Shown: piece by piece, positions 25,907 through 34,071 of the stretch
Numbering within the stretch: the stretch's first letter is position 1
Layout: every line of letters begins with the position of its first letter
Assembly: GCA_003281635.1 (NCBI GenBank)
Contig: QCBK01000005.1
Location: 27,632 to 91,631, forward strand
DNA from: Prochlorococcus sp. AG-347-G22
GTDB taxonomy: Bacteria > Cyanobacteriota > Cyanobacteriia > PCC-6307 > Cyanobiaceae
DNA: 64,000 nucleotides
Direction of reading: 5' to 3'
Translations under genes and position numbers: made by a program
Notes under the pieces: generated by a model
Database searches by the model: none
Seen by the model: only the letters and a program-made list of their open reading frames with translations
Told to the model about the DNA's origin: nothing

Positions 25907-25936
25907 CTAATAAGTAACAGTTATCAACTTTTACTT

Positions 25937-26239
25937 ATGGCTACCCGCCAAACCTCAACTAATGGGAAGCCTAAATCCCCCAGAATTCAAGTAGTTCTTC
26001 CAGAATTAATATGTGAGCAATTAACTATTTTGGCCGATAATGAATCTAGGACAGTGAGTAATATGGCAAAAGTACTAATACAAGAAGGTATAAAAAAATA
26101 TTTCGAAAAAGAAAGTAAATCACCTGTTTCAGAAAATAATTTAAATACCGATAAATTTAGAGATGAACTTGAAAAACAAAGCGTCAGAAGATTAAAAAGA
26201 GCTCCTCAAAGGATTAGATACTATAAAAAATCTGATTAA
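25937..26239 (+). CDS. Ribbon-helix-helix (CopG/Arc-type) DNA-binding protein
   Basis: The 100-residue protein has a basic tail (TRQTSTNGKPKSPR), then an RHH-like core: strand RIQVVLPELICEQ, helix LTILADNESR, turn T, and helix VSNMAKVLIQEGIKKYF. The C-terminal 45 residues are charged and would form a disordered or dimerising tail. RHH proteins bind DNA through the beta-ribbon (here RIQVV). It is divergent from the 123-aa gene with a candidate inverted repeat between them. It could be an antitoxin-like regulator or a general repressor; no toxin-like partner is recognised. Confidence 0.75.
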   Translation: MATRQTSTNGKPKSPRIQVVLPELICEQLTILADNESRTVSNMAKVLIQEGIKKYFEKESKSPVSENNLNTDKFRDELEKQSVRRLKRAPQRIRYYKKSD

Positions 26240-26245
26240 AAATAA

Positions 26246-26950
26246 TTAATTTTGAGGCAATTTCTGTAAATCTACAGTTTTACCCATGACTACCAAAATA
26301 TTGCCTCTTTCCAAAATATATTTTGCTGGAGGATTAACTGTTAACTCTTCAGCAGGTCCTGCAGCAAGAACATTTACTAAATAATTTTTCCTCAAATTTA
26401 AATCTCTTAAAGATCTTCCAATAAATTCCTCTGGAACAGTTATTTCATCTATACCAGTTTGATTATCTAGTTCCAATCTTTCGATTAGGTTTGGTCTTAC
26501 TAGTTCTAAACCTAATCTTTCTCCTTGCATCCTAGATGGGAAAACAACTTTATCTGCACCTACTCTTTTTAACATTTTTTCATGCAAGTCACTGGTAGCT
26601 CTTGCTATTACCCTTTTCACTTTGCTACCTTCACTATCCTTAGCAATAAGAGTTGTAGTTATACTTGCTTCAATAGGTTCACTAATGCCCACTACAACAG
26701 TATTCATTTCAAGAATTCCAGATTCCTTCATTGACTCTTCATCAGTACAATCTACAACTCTCGCTTCTATCGAAGGTTCTAATTGCCTTAAATCATCAAT
26801 AGCTTTTTCCGAATAATCTGCAGCCAAAACATCAGCACCATTACTAATAAGTTCTCTGCAAACTGCGGTTCCAAATCTTCCAACTCCGACAACTGCAAAA
26901 GTGAGTGCTTCATTTTCTCTCTTTTGAGACCACTGCCACCAATCAGCCAT
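26246..26950 (-). CDS. ktrA: K+ uptake regulatory subunit, KtrA/TrkA family (RCK domain)
   Basis: The 234-residue cytoplasmic protein has an N-terminal Rossmann (RCK_N) domain, ALTFAVVGVGRFGTAVCREL (GxGxxG) followed by VLAADYSEKAID and VVDCTDEESM, and a C-terminal TrkA-C domain (residues about 150-230, ELDNQTGIDEITVPEEFIGR). It binds NAD(H)/ATP and gates the KtrB ion pore. Its start lies 18 bp downstream of the ktrB stop, consistent with a ktrB-ktrA unit. A third Synechocystis component, KtrE, is not visible in this window. Confidence 0.9.
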   Translation of the reverse strand: MADWWQWSQKRENEALTFAVVGVGRFGTAVCRELISNGADVLAADYSEKAIDDLRQLEPSIEARVVDCTDEESMKESGILEMNTVVVGISEPIEASITTTLIAKDSEGSKVKRVIARATSDLHEKMLKRVGADKVVFPSRMQGERLGLELVRPNLIERLELDNQTGIDEITVPEEFIGRSLRDLNLRKNYLVNVLAAGPAEELTVNPPAKYILERGNILVVMGKTVDLQKLPQN

Positions 26951-26968
26951 AATAAAAATCAGTCAATT

Positions 26969-28372
26969 CTAAACATATAGATCAGCCCTAGGATAGCCAA
27001 TTCTCTTTTGTCTATCTATTCTACTCTTATAAAGAGCCTGCCAAAGTGCACTTAAAAGCAAAAGGATCCCAAGTCTGCCCACAAACATACCCACAATAAG
27101 AATAAATTGACCAAAGTGATTTAATTTTGCGGTTAAACCAATATCAAAACCAACTGTTGCAAATGCAGATATACAAGTGAACAGAATTTCTAGGAATGTG
27201 AATGATTCTTTTTTAACAAAAGTATTAGTTGTACTAAGCAACATTGCCATTAAAAGAACAAAAAGCAAAGATCCAACTGTGATTCCAACTGCCTTTAGAA
27301 TAACTTTATCTGAAATTAATCTATTGCTAATTATTACATCTTTCTGACCTCTTAAAGTTGATCTAGTTGCAGCCATTAAAGCAATAAATGTAGTTGTTTT
27401 TATGCCTCCACCAGTACCTCCTGTACTTGCTCCAATAAACATAAGCGTCATCAATAATAAGAGGCCCGTATCTGAGATAGAGTTCAAAGAAATCGGAAAA
27501 TTTGTAAAGCCTGCAGTTCTTGCACTAACTATTTCGAAGATGGATGACATTAAGCGTTCAAACAAATTTAAATCATTAAAAAATTGACTATTTAGCAATG
27601 ATTCAGTGATAAAGAATCCTAATGATCCAAACAATATTAGAGACAAACTTGTCCTAATAACTAGTCTGGAATGAAGGCTTAATTTCTTATAAGAAAGATT
27701 TTTTTTATGACTCCAAATATCATCAATAACCCGCCAGCCCAATCCACCCATAACAATGAGAAAAACAAAAACACTATTCACCAAATAATTTGTTCTATAG
27801 TCTTGAAGACTATTTGACATTAACGAAAATCCTGCATTGTTATATGCAGAAATGCTGTGAAAAATCGAGGACCATAGTCTTTCCCAATTATTATGAATGT
27901 CTACAAATCCAAAAGAATATAAGAAGATTGCGCCTAAGGATATGATACTAATCGCAGTAATAGCAATGCTTTGAAAAGTTCGACCAATTCCTCCAACTCC
28001 AAATTCATCTAAAGTCTTTCCTTTATCTAATCTAGTTCTTAGCTTTGTCCCCTTTACAACAAACCCTTGTAAAAATGTTGTAATGGCCATTAATCCTAGA
28101 CCACCTGATAAAAGCATAAAAGCTAAGAAAACTTGGCCAAAGAAATTTAAATCAACACCAATATCTATTATGGTCAAACCAGTAACGGTTATTGCAGAAG
28201 TAGATGTAAAAAATGCTTCCCACAAACCAACCTTTGAAGATGAACATAATGGAGAGCTCAAAATTAAAGTTCCAAGGCAAATAATAAACAAGCCTGTAAC
28301 AATAGTAAATTGAGGTACAGATAGCTTTTTGTAAGCATCTTTTAACTTATAAACCTTATTTGTGAATTTCAC
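26969..28372 (-). CDS. ktrB: Na+-dependent K+ transporter pore subunit, KtrB (TrkH family)
   Basis: The 467-residue membrane protein has four M1-P-M2 repeats with the selectivity-filter glycines in each: STSAITVTGLT, SISAYNNAGF, IVSARTAGFTNF and ISAFATVGFDIG. The order and the GG spacing match the TrkH/KtrB family. KtrB works with KtrA (next gene) to import K+ with Na+, important for osmotic balance in sea water. It overlaps neither neighbour; 4 bp separate it from the SLC13 gene upstream, so co-transcription is likely. Confidence 0.92.
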   Translation of the reverse strand: MKFTNKVYKLKDAYKKLSVPQFTIVTGLFIICLGTLILSSPLCSSSKVGLWEAFFTSTSAITVTGLTIIDIGVDLNFFGQVFLAFMLLSGGLGLMAITTFLQGFVVKGTKLRTRLDKGKTLDEFGVGGIGRTFQSIAITAISIISLGAIFLYSFGFVDIHNNWERLWSSIFHSISAYNNAGFSLMSNSLQDYRTNYLVNSVFVFLIVMGGLGWRVIDDIWSHKKNLSYKKLSLHSRLVIRTSLSLILFGSLGFFITESLLNSQFFNDLNLFERLMSSIFEIVSARTAGFTNFPISLNSISDTGLLLLMTLMFIGASTGGTGGGIKTTTFIALMAATRSTLRGQKDVIISNRLISDKVILKAVGITVGSLLFVLLMAMLLSTTNTFVKKESFTFLEILFTCISAFATVGFDIGLTAKLNHFGQFILIVGMFVGRLGILLLLSALWQALYKSRIDRQKRIGYPRADLYV

Positions 28373-28376
28373 GATA

Positions 28377-30185
28377 TTACCCGTAATTTAAAATTATCAA
28401 TGCTGGTACAGTAAATGACATTATAAGTGTTAATCCAGCTCCATATTTTGCGATGTCAAAAAATCTATATCTTCCAGGACCATAAACCATTAAATTTGTT
28501 TGATAACCCATTGGAGTCAAGAAAGATTGACTTGCACCGAATAAAACGAGCATTATTAAAGCGCTTGGTGAAATTTCCAAGACATTTGAGAATTCAATAG
28601 CAACAGGCAAAATTAAAGCAACTGAAGCAGCATTACTTATAAATTGAGTAAGAATAACTGTAGATACAAAAATTACGACTAGTGCAAAATAAAGAGGCAT
28701 TCCGTTAAGGGCGAAGTTTAGATTAACAGCAATTAGATCTGCTAATCCAGTCATCTGCATAGCTACACTAAAACACGATAAAGATCCCAGCAATAAAATG
28801 ACGTCTAACCTAATTGATTTTTGTATCTCTGCAGGTCTTAAACATCCACAAGCAACCATTGCAATCACGGCCAAAAGAACTGAACCTACTAATGGAATAT
28901 TAGAAACCGAAGGCAAAACCACCATTCCTAATGCAATTGCAATCGATATAGGTTTTTTTATCAAAAAAGGTAAGTCATCTTCGAATTGATCTAAAATAAG
29001 CAAATCATTACTAGCTTGCAAACCTCTTATTGAATCTAGCGGTGCTTGCAATAATAAAACATCTCCAGCCCTTAAAACAGCTTGGCCTAATCTCTCCTGA
29101 ACAGTTTGCTGACCTCTTCTTAATGCTAAAACTGTTGCATTATGACGCTGCCTAAATCTTAATTCTCTCAAACTTGCACCGGCTAAAGTTGAACCAGCTG
29201 GTAACAAGGCTTCAAAAGTCTTAGTACCTTCATCATCTGAGAAAACATTAGACCCATCGAAAGATGTTTTGTTTTCTCCTAACAGAATAGTATGTTCCTG
29301 CTGCAACCTAAATAAGTCTGCCCTTGTAACGCGGATTATTAATCTATCATCCGGTTCAATCTTTCTATCAGCCAAAGGAGGAAGAATAACTTTCCCATTT
29401 CGTTGCAATTCCAGAACATCAACGTCAAATCGTCTTTGCAATCTACTATTTCTGACAGATTGTCCAACTAATTCTGAAGTTGAGGGAATAGTAACTTCGG
29501 TAAAATATATATTCATATCACCATTTTTAATAAACTCCTTATCTCTCCCTCTGTCTGGCAAAAGCATATCAGAAACTAGAATCATATAGGTTGTACCTAT
29601 TAGCCACACAGGAATTCCTATTGAAGTCAAACTAAATAATTCCAAACTTCCATAACCTAATTGTTGACTAATGTCACTTACAAGAAGATTTACTGAGCTA
29701 CCTAATAATGTCAGAGTTCCACCGAGTAAAGTAGCAAAAGAAAGAGGTAATAAAACTTTTGATGGTGATATATTTCTTCGCTCGCACCAACTTTCAATTA
29801 AAGGTAACAAAGATGCTACTACTGGAGTATTAGGTACAATTCCAGATATTGGAGCAATCAAAAAAGCTATTAAAGAAATTAATTTCCTTGGAGTTCGAAT
29901 ACTTTCAGAAGAAATCAATTCTCTTACTCTGTCTAAGGCACCACTTTTAAATAATGCCGAGGAAACTGCAAATAAACCCATAAGGGTAATTAAAGAAGGG
30001 CTACCAAATCCTGCTAAAGCTTTTTCAGGAGAAAGAACCCCAGTAGATATAAATATCCCGACACATAACAAACCAGTCAATTCTGGTGCAATAGTATTTC
30101 TAATAAACAAAATTATTGACATTATTAAAACAACTACCGTTATAAACGCATCAAAATTATTACTAACTACTGCAATTAAATTCAT
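28377..30185 (-). CDS. SLC13 (DASS) family permease with two TrkA-C domains
   Basis: The 602-residue protein has two transmembrane halves (residues about 1-200 and 405-602) around a cytoplasmic insert with two RCK_C/TrkA-C type domains (about 225-300 and 320-395, e.g. STLAGASLRELRFRQRHNAT and LVGQSVRNSRLQRRFDVD). The hairpin SNTPVVAS-like segment (IVPNTPVVASLLPLIESW) and a second (FISNAASVALILPVA) are the SNT-type motifs of the DASS superfamily. Sulfate or dicarboxylate coupled to Na+ is the usual substrate; it is not known here. It sits between NDH-2 and ktrB on the same strand. Confidence 0.88.
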   Translation of the reverse strand: MNLIAVVSNNFDAFITVVVLIMSIILFIRNTIAPELTGLLCVGIFISTGVLSPEKALAGFGSPSLITLMGLFAVSSALFKSGALDRVRELISSESIRTPRKLISLIAFLIAPISGIVPNTPVVASLLPLIESWCERRNISPSKVLLPLSFATLLGGTLTLLGSSVNLLVSDISQQLGYGSLELFSLTSIGIPVWLIGTTYMILVSDMLLPDRGRDKEFIKNGDMNIYFTEVTIPSTSELVGQSVRNSRLQRRFDVDVLELQRNGKVILPPLADRKIEPDDRLIIRVTRADLFRLQQEHTILLGENKTSFDGSNVFSDDEGTKTFEALLPAGSTLAGASLRELRFRQRHNATVLALRRGQQTVQERLGQAVLRAGDVLLLQAPLDSIRGLQASNDLLILDQFEDDLPFLIKKPISIAIALGMVVLPSVSNIPLVGSVLLAVIAMVACGCLRPAEIQKSIRLDVILLLGSLSCFSVAMQMTGLADLIAVNLNFALNGMPLYFALVVIFVSTVILTQFISNAASVALILPVAIEFSNVLEISPSALIMLVLFGASQSFLTPMGYQTNLMVYGPGRYRFFDIAKYGAGLTLIMSFTVPALIILNYG

Positions 30186-30234
30186 ACAAAACTTATTTAA
30201 CTCAATATACCCAAAAACAATATTTCAAAAAAGT

Positions 30235-31428
30235 TTAATTCGAATAATCTTTTTTAAGAAACTTTTTAAAAATAGATTTTTTTTGGAATATCCATGAAGA
30301 TGCAGATTTTAAGCTTTCTGTAATATCAGGCAACTTAGAAGCATATATAAGTCTTCTTGCCTCAAAAGCCAATTTCCCAGATAAAGTAACCCCAAGCCCA
30401 GAAATTGAAGCCTCGCCTATTCCCAAGCTAATCATTTCACCGTTGTCTTTAAATTCAAAAGGTAAAAGATCTTTTCCTTGAATTAAAAGTTCTAAATTTT
30501 TAGCAAGATGATTTCCTTCCTGCATAGCGACCTGAGCAGTTATGGGTAAATCCTCCATTCCTTCAATAACTGAAATATCCCCAATAGCAAAACAGTTTTT
30601 ATGGTTTTCTATTTGCAAATTCTTATTAACTAAAATTCGTCCAAATTTTTTTGTTATTTGACCAGTGTCTAAGTAAGACAAATTAGGTTTAACACCTGCT
30701 GTCCAAATAACAATATCTTTATCCAAGGAAGTTATTCCAAAATTACTAGAAATACTAATCTTAGTTTCTGAGACTTCTTTAACTGTCGAATTCAAAAGAA
30801 CGTTGATTTTTTTTCTTTCTAATGCATTCTCTGCTTGTTCTCTATTAAAAATTTTATTTTTATTGAGGATTTCGTTTGATTTTTCTATTACATTAATTTC
30901 AAATTGGTCTGTAAATATATCTTTAATTTTGCATGCCAACTCGATGCCAGAGGGACCACCTCCAACTATGAATAACTTTTTATGCAACGCAGTATCTTGT
31001 GATTTTTTTAAAAAAGAATTTAATTTATTTAAATCATGAACATCATTAAAAAAATAACAATTTTTGTCTACACCTTTTATGAAAAAATTATTTGGAATAG
31101 ATCCTGTGCAGATAATAAGATACTGATAACTTAATTTTAATTCGTCACTAAATTCAAGAATATTTTCATTGAAGGAAATCTTGGTTAAACAATTTCTTAA
31201 AAAAGTTATACCCGCTTCAGAAAAAATATTTGCGAATTTTGGGGTGGCTTCCCAAGTTCTTATTTCTTTACTTAAAACTTCGTACATTAAAGGTTTAAAT
31301 ATAAAGTTAGTTTCAGAATCAACCACAAGAATCGGTAAAGAAGGATTAAGTTTCTTTAAATTCAAAGCAAATGTCATACCTGCAAAACCTGCTCCAACTA
31401 TTACTATTGGTTTTTGTATTGATTTCAT
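30235..31428 (-). CDS. Type II NADH:quinone oxidoreductase-like (NDH-2) flavoprotein
   Basis: The 397-residue protein has two dinucleotide-binding motifs: FAD VIVGAGFAGMTFAL at the N-terminus and NAD(P) LFIVGGGPSGIELA near residue 155, then WTAGVKPN and NCFAIGDIS, both typical of NDH-2. It lacks a C-terminal transmembrane anchor; the basic tail (SIFKKFLKKDYSN) could contact the membrane. NDH-2 passes electrons from NADH to quinone without proton pumping. It is first in a minus-strand run with SLC13 and Ktr genes (49 bp to the next). In the opposite direction, cysH starts 96 bp away. Confidence 0.85.
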   Translation of the reverse strand: MKSIQKPIVIVGAGFAGMTFALNLKKLNPSLPILVVDSETNFIFKPLMYEVLSKEIRTWEATPKFANIFSEAGITFLRNCLTKISFNENILEFSDELKLSYQYLIICTGSIPNNFFIKGVDKNCYFFNDVHDLNKLNSFLKKSQDTALHKKLFIVGGGPSGIELACKIKDIFTDQFEINVIEKSNEILNKNKIFNREQAENALERKKINVLLNSTVKEVSETKISISSNFGITSLDKDIVIWTAGVKPNLSYLDTGQITKKFGRILVNKNLQIENHKNCFAIGDISVIEGMEDLPITAQVAMQEGNHLAKNLELLIQGKDLLPFEFKDNGEMISLGIGEASISGLGVTLSGKLAFEARRLIYASKLPDITESLKSASSWIFQKKSIFKKFLKKDYSN

Positions 31429-31523
31429 TAGAGAAATATTGTTATGCGTAAATGTATTATTAAACTATACGAAGAATTTTTAAATTGAGCGAAATAAAAT
31501 TAAACTCATAATAAAACTGAAGA

Positions 31524-32246
31524 ATGATTGAAAAAATTCACAAAGATATTCAAACTAACTTGAGGAAATATAATCAAGAGCTTGAAGATATGAAGCCTGA
31601 AGAAATGCTTACTTGGGGTTATGAAAAGTTTGATAATCAATTTGCTATTACAACAAGTTTTGGTATACAGTCTTCAGTCCTTTTAGATATGGTCAGTAAA
31701 TTATCTCTACAAAAAAAAATTAAAATATTTTGGGTAGATACAGGTTACCTTCCTCCAGAAACATACCATTACGCTGAAAAGCTTATTGATAATTTATCTT
31801 TAGAAGTTGAAGTTCTGCAAAGTGAATTATCTCCAGCAAGAATGGAGGCCAAATACGGAAAACTTTGGGAAACAAAAAAAGAGAGTGATCTAGATAAGTA
31901 TCATGAATTGAGAAAGATAAAACCTCTAGAAATTGGTCTAAAAAAATATGATATTTTCTGCTGGGCAAGCGGTGTTAGATCAAATCAAACAGAAAATAGA
32001 AATAAAATGAAATTCATAGACGTAATTCGTCAAAGACTCTCTTTAAGACCTTTATTAAATTGGACAAATAAAGATATTTTTTATTATATGGAAAAGAATA
32101 ACTTACCTGCCCATCCACTCTTTATCAAAGGTTATTCTTCTGTAGGAGATTGGCATTCAAGCAGTCCCGATGGTATTGAAACAAAAGGCAGAGATACAAG
32201 ATTTGGAGGGATTAAACAAGAATGTGGAATACACACTAATAATTAA
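31524..32246 (+). CDS. cysH: Phosphoadenylylsulfate (PAPS) reductase
   Basis: The 240-residue enzyme reduces activated sulfate to sulfite with thioredoxin. It has ITTSFGIQSSVLLDMV (PP-loop-type nucleotide site), FWVDTGYLPPETY and the C-terminal catalytic-Cys motif KQECGIH. The CC...CXXC cysteines that bind a 4Fe-4S cluster in APS reductases are absent (the equivalent region reads KYDIFCWASGVRSN with a single Cys), so this is the cluster-free PAPS type. It is divergent from NDH-2 and followed 15 nt later by coaX on the same strand. Confidence 0.92.
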   Translation: MIEKIHKDIQTNLRKYNQELEDMKPEEMLTWGYEKFDNQFAITTSFGIQSSVLLDMVSKLSLQKKIKIFWVDTGYLPPETYHYAEKLIDNLSLEVEVLQSELSPARMEAKYGKLWETKKESDLDKYHELRKIKPLEIGLKKYDIFCWASGVRSNQTENRNKMKFIDVIRQRLSLRPLLNWTNKDIFYYMEKNNLPAHPLFIKGYSSVGDWHSSSPDGIETKGRDTRFGGIKQECGIHTNN

Positions 32247-32261
32247 ATTGATCATAGAACA

Positions 32262-32951
32262 ATGGTCTCAGATATAAATTTTTTATTAGTAGGCAATAGT
32301 AGGCTTCATTGGGCAAAATATTCTAAAAATCAATCTAAATTCTTCCATACCAAAAAAGAGCAAAAAGTTCCCGAAAATATAGATCCTGATCAATTAATTT
32401 GGGCTTCTGTAGGAAAACTACCAAATTTTTTGCTGAAAAAAGAAAATAAAATAAAAACTAAAGATATCGAATTATCAAATCTTCCTGATTATTTTGGAGT
32501 TGATAGAGCTCTAGCCTGTATTGCAGCTTTAAAAATTATTGAAAACCCTTTCAATAAAGATTTGCTCATTGCAGATTTTGGAACAATATTATCCATAACA
32601 AAATTGAATTCCAATGGATCTATTATTGGAGGTCAACTTCTTCCAGGTTTTCTAACACAATTAAAATCAATGGAACAAAATACAAAAAATCTTAAAGTTC
32701 CCAAAAAATATGATATTCCGATCAAAGATTTTTTAATTAATACTGAAGAAGCAATCTTAAAAGGAGTAATCAACTCTCTTACTGGCGTTATTAATAGTTT
32801 ATTTAATCCCGAAAAAGATATTTTAATAATCTGTGGAGGAGATTCTCAATTATTCTCAAAATCTCTAAAGACTCAAAATGAAAATATTATCAATGCTCCT
32901 AATTTAGTTATGGAGGGGATGATTATTCACCACCTGTCCAAAAAAAATTAG
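32262..32951 (+). CDS. coaX: Type III pantothenate kinase
   Basis: The 229-residue protein carries out the first step of coenzyme A synthesis, pantothenate phosphorylation. It has the acetate/sugar-kinase fold marks: N-terminal LLVGNSRLHWAKYS, the DLLIADFGTILSITKLN phosphate loop with IIGGQLLPGF, and a C-terminal CGGDSQL. Some residues in the first loop vary from the family (GNSRLHWA for the usual GNT). It follows cysH by 15 nt. The stop overlaps the convergent bcp by 4 bp. Length is a little short for the family but complete. Confidence 0.85.
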   Translation: MVSDINFLLVGNSRLHWAKYSKNQSKFFHTKKEQKVPENIDPDQLIWASVGKLPNFLLKKENKIKTKDIELSNLPDYFGVDRALACIAALKIIENPFNKDLLIADFGTILSITKLNSNGSIIGGQLLPGFLTQLKSMEQNTKNLKVPKKYDIPIKDFLINTEEAILKGVINSLTGVINSLFNPEKDILIICGGDSQLFSKSLKTQNENIINAPNLVMEGMIIHHLSKKN

Positions 32952-33415
32952 TTTAATCCAAGGTCTGCAATTATATGATCAGCCATTATTGCTGCTTTTA
33001 CCTTTAAGTAAATTTTTTCGATGTTTCCTTCACTATCAATTAAAAAAGTATTTCTCATCATTCCCATATATTCTTTTCCCATGAATTTTTTCAGTCCATA
33101 GCTATCATAATCAGAGGAAACTTTGAAAGGTTCAGGATCAGTTAAAAGAATAAAAGGTAAATTGAATTTTTCTATAAACTTCTGATGAGAGGATGCATTA
33201 TCTTTACTAATACCAAGCACAACAATATTATTTTTTTGTAGTAAATCCCAATTCTCTTTAAAATTACATGCTTCTTTAGTACATCCAGGAGTATTATCTT
33301 TTGGATAAAAATATAGTATTATTCTTTTACCTTTAAAATCACTAAGAGAAACTTCTTTCTCAAAAGAATCTTTTAATTTAAATTCTGGTGCTTTGTCGCC
33401 AACCTTAAGAGCCAT
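32948..33415 (-). CDS. bcp: Peroxiredoxin of the BCP/PrxQ type
   Basis: From the ATG at 33415 the protein has 155 residues: ALKVGDKAPEFKLKDSFEKE, the thioredoxin-fold start, then TPGCTKEACNF with the peroxidatic Cys45 and a second Cys50 five residues on, as in atypical two-Cys BCP/PrxQ enzymes. It reduces hydroperoxides using thioredoxin. An upstream in-frame ATG at 33451 would add 12 residues (YIYTHLIIS) with no counterpart. Its start codon overlaps the TTG start of the neighbouring plus-strand gene by one base. Confidence 0.92.
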   Translation of the reverse strand: MALKVGDKAPEFKLKDSFEKEVSLSDFKGKRIILYFYPKDNTPGCTKEACNFKENWDLLQKNNIVVLGISKDNASSHQKFIEKFNLPFILLTDPEPFKVSSDYDSYGLKKFMGKEYMGMMRNTFLIDSEGNIEKIYLKVKAAIMADHIIADLGLN

Positions 33416-34071
33416 TGAAATTATTAAATGAGTATAAATATAAAATACCAAAAATTTGGTTTTATGAGATTAAAGGTGTGCAAGATGTCGCAACTGTAGA
33501 AGAAATTAAGACTGCACAAAACCTAACAAATTCAAGATCAAAAATTTTCTTAGAAACAAGAGCTTATTTGCGACAATCACTTTCAGCACTTTTTGATTTA
33601 GACCCCCTAAAAATTCCAATTAATGCTCATCCTGGAGAACCTCCAAGTTTACCCTCTGGCATGGGAAATATAAGTTTAAGTCATTGTAAAGATGCCATTA
33701 CTATAGTCTGGCATAAAGGTAAAATAGGGATAGATATTGAGAGAACAGATAGAGATTTTAACTATTTAAAATTTGCAGAGAAATATTTTTTTCATACCAA
33801 CAAATCAATCCATAATGATTATTTAACAAAAAATAAAATATTAAATCAATGGTGTGCTGTTGAAGCGGCTATAAAATGGGATCATGGAAAATTAGCTCAA
33901 GACATTAACCATTGGCAATTTTTTGAAAAGCCAAAAAAATTAATCCATAAGAAGAAAAACATACATTTAAATTATTCACAGATTAACTTCCATCATTGGA
34001 CTATCGCTTTAGCCTACGAAGAAAAAACTTCTTTTAATCCTGAGATTATTTGTTGTTCGAAAAATTTTTAG
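33415..34071 (+). CDS. 4'-Phosphopantetheinyl transferase (Sfp/HetI type)
   Basis: The 218-residue protein has the P-Pant transferase marks: NAHPGEPPSLPSG, NISLSHCKDAITIVW, GIDIERTDRDFNYLKFAEKY and NQWCAVEAAIKWDHGK. The last motif is normally WxxKEAxxK; here the first Lys position is Val while Glu and the second Lys are kept. The enzyme activates carrier proteins with the phosphopantetheine arm. The TTG at 33415 is used because it is the only start that keeps the N-terminal domain; a GTG at 33476 is possible. It shares one base with bcp's start, and ends 3 bp inside convergent rarA. Confidence 0.82.
   Translation: MKLLNEYKYKIPKIWFYEIKGVQDVATVEEIKTAQNLTNSRSKIFLETRAYLRQSLSALFDLDPLKIPINAHPGEPPSLPSGMGNISLSHCKDAITIVWHKGKIGIDIERTDRDFNYLKFAEKYFFHTNKSIHNDYLTKNKILNQWCAVEAAIKWDHGKLAQDINHWQFFEKPKKLIHKKKNIHLNYSQINFHHWTIALAYEEKTSFNPEIICCSKNF

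Noticed and set aside
25890..25908. TTGACT and TATACT as a promoter for the RHH gene
   Set aside because: They are only 7 bases apart, far from the 16-18 expected, so they cannot act as a single -35/-10 pair.
29671..30297. A 208-codon open frame on the plus strand
   Set aside because: It runs antisense over the SLC13 permease and start of the NDH-2 neighbour region. Composition is that of a reverse complement of a hydrophobic coding frame and no start signal or motif is seen.
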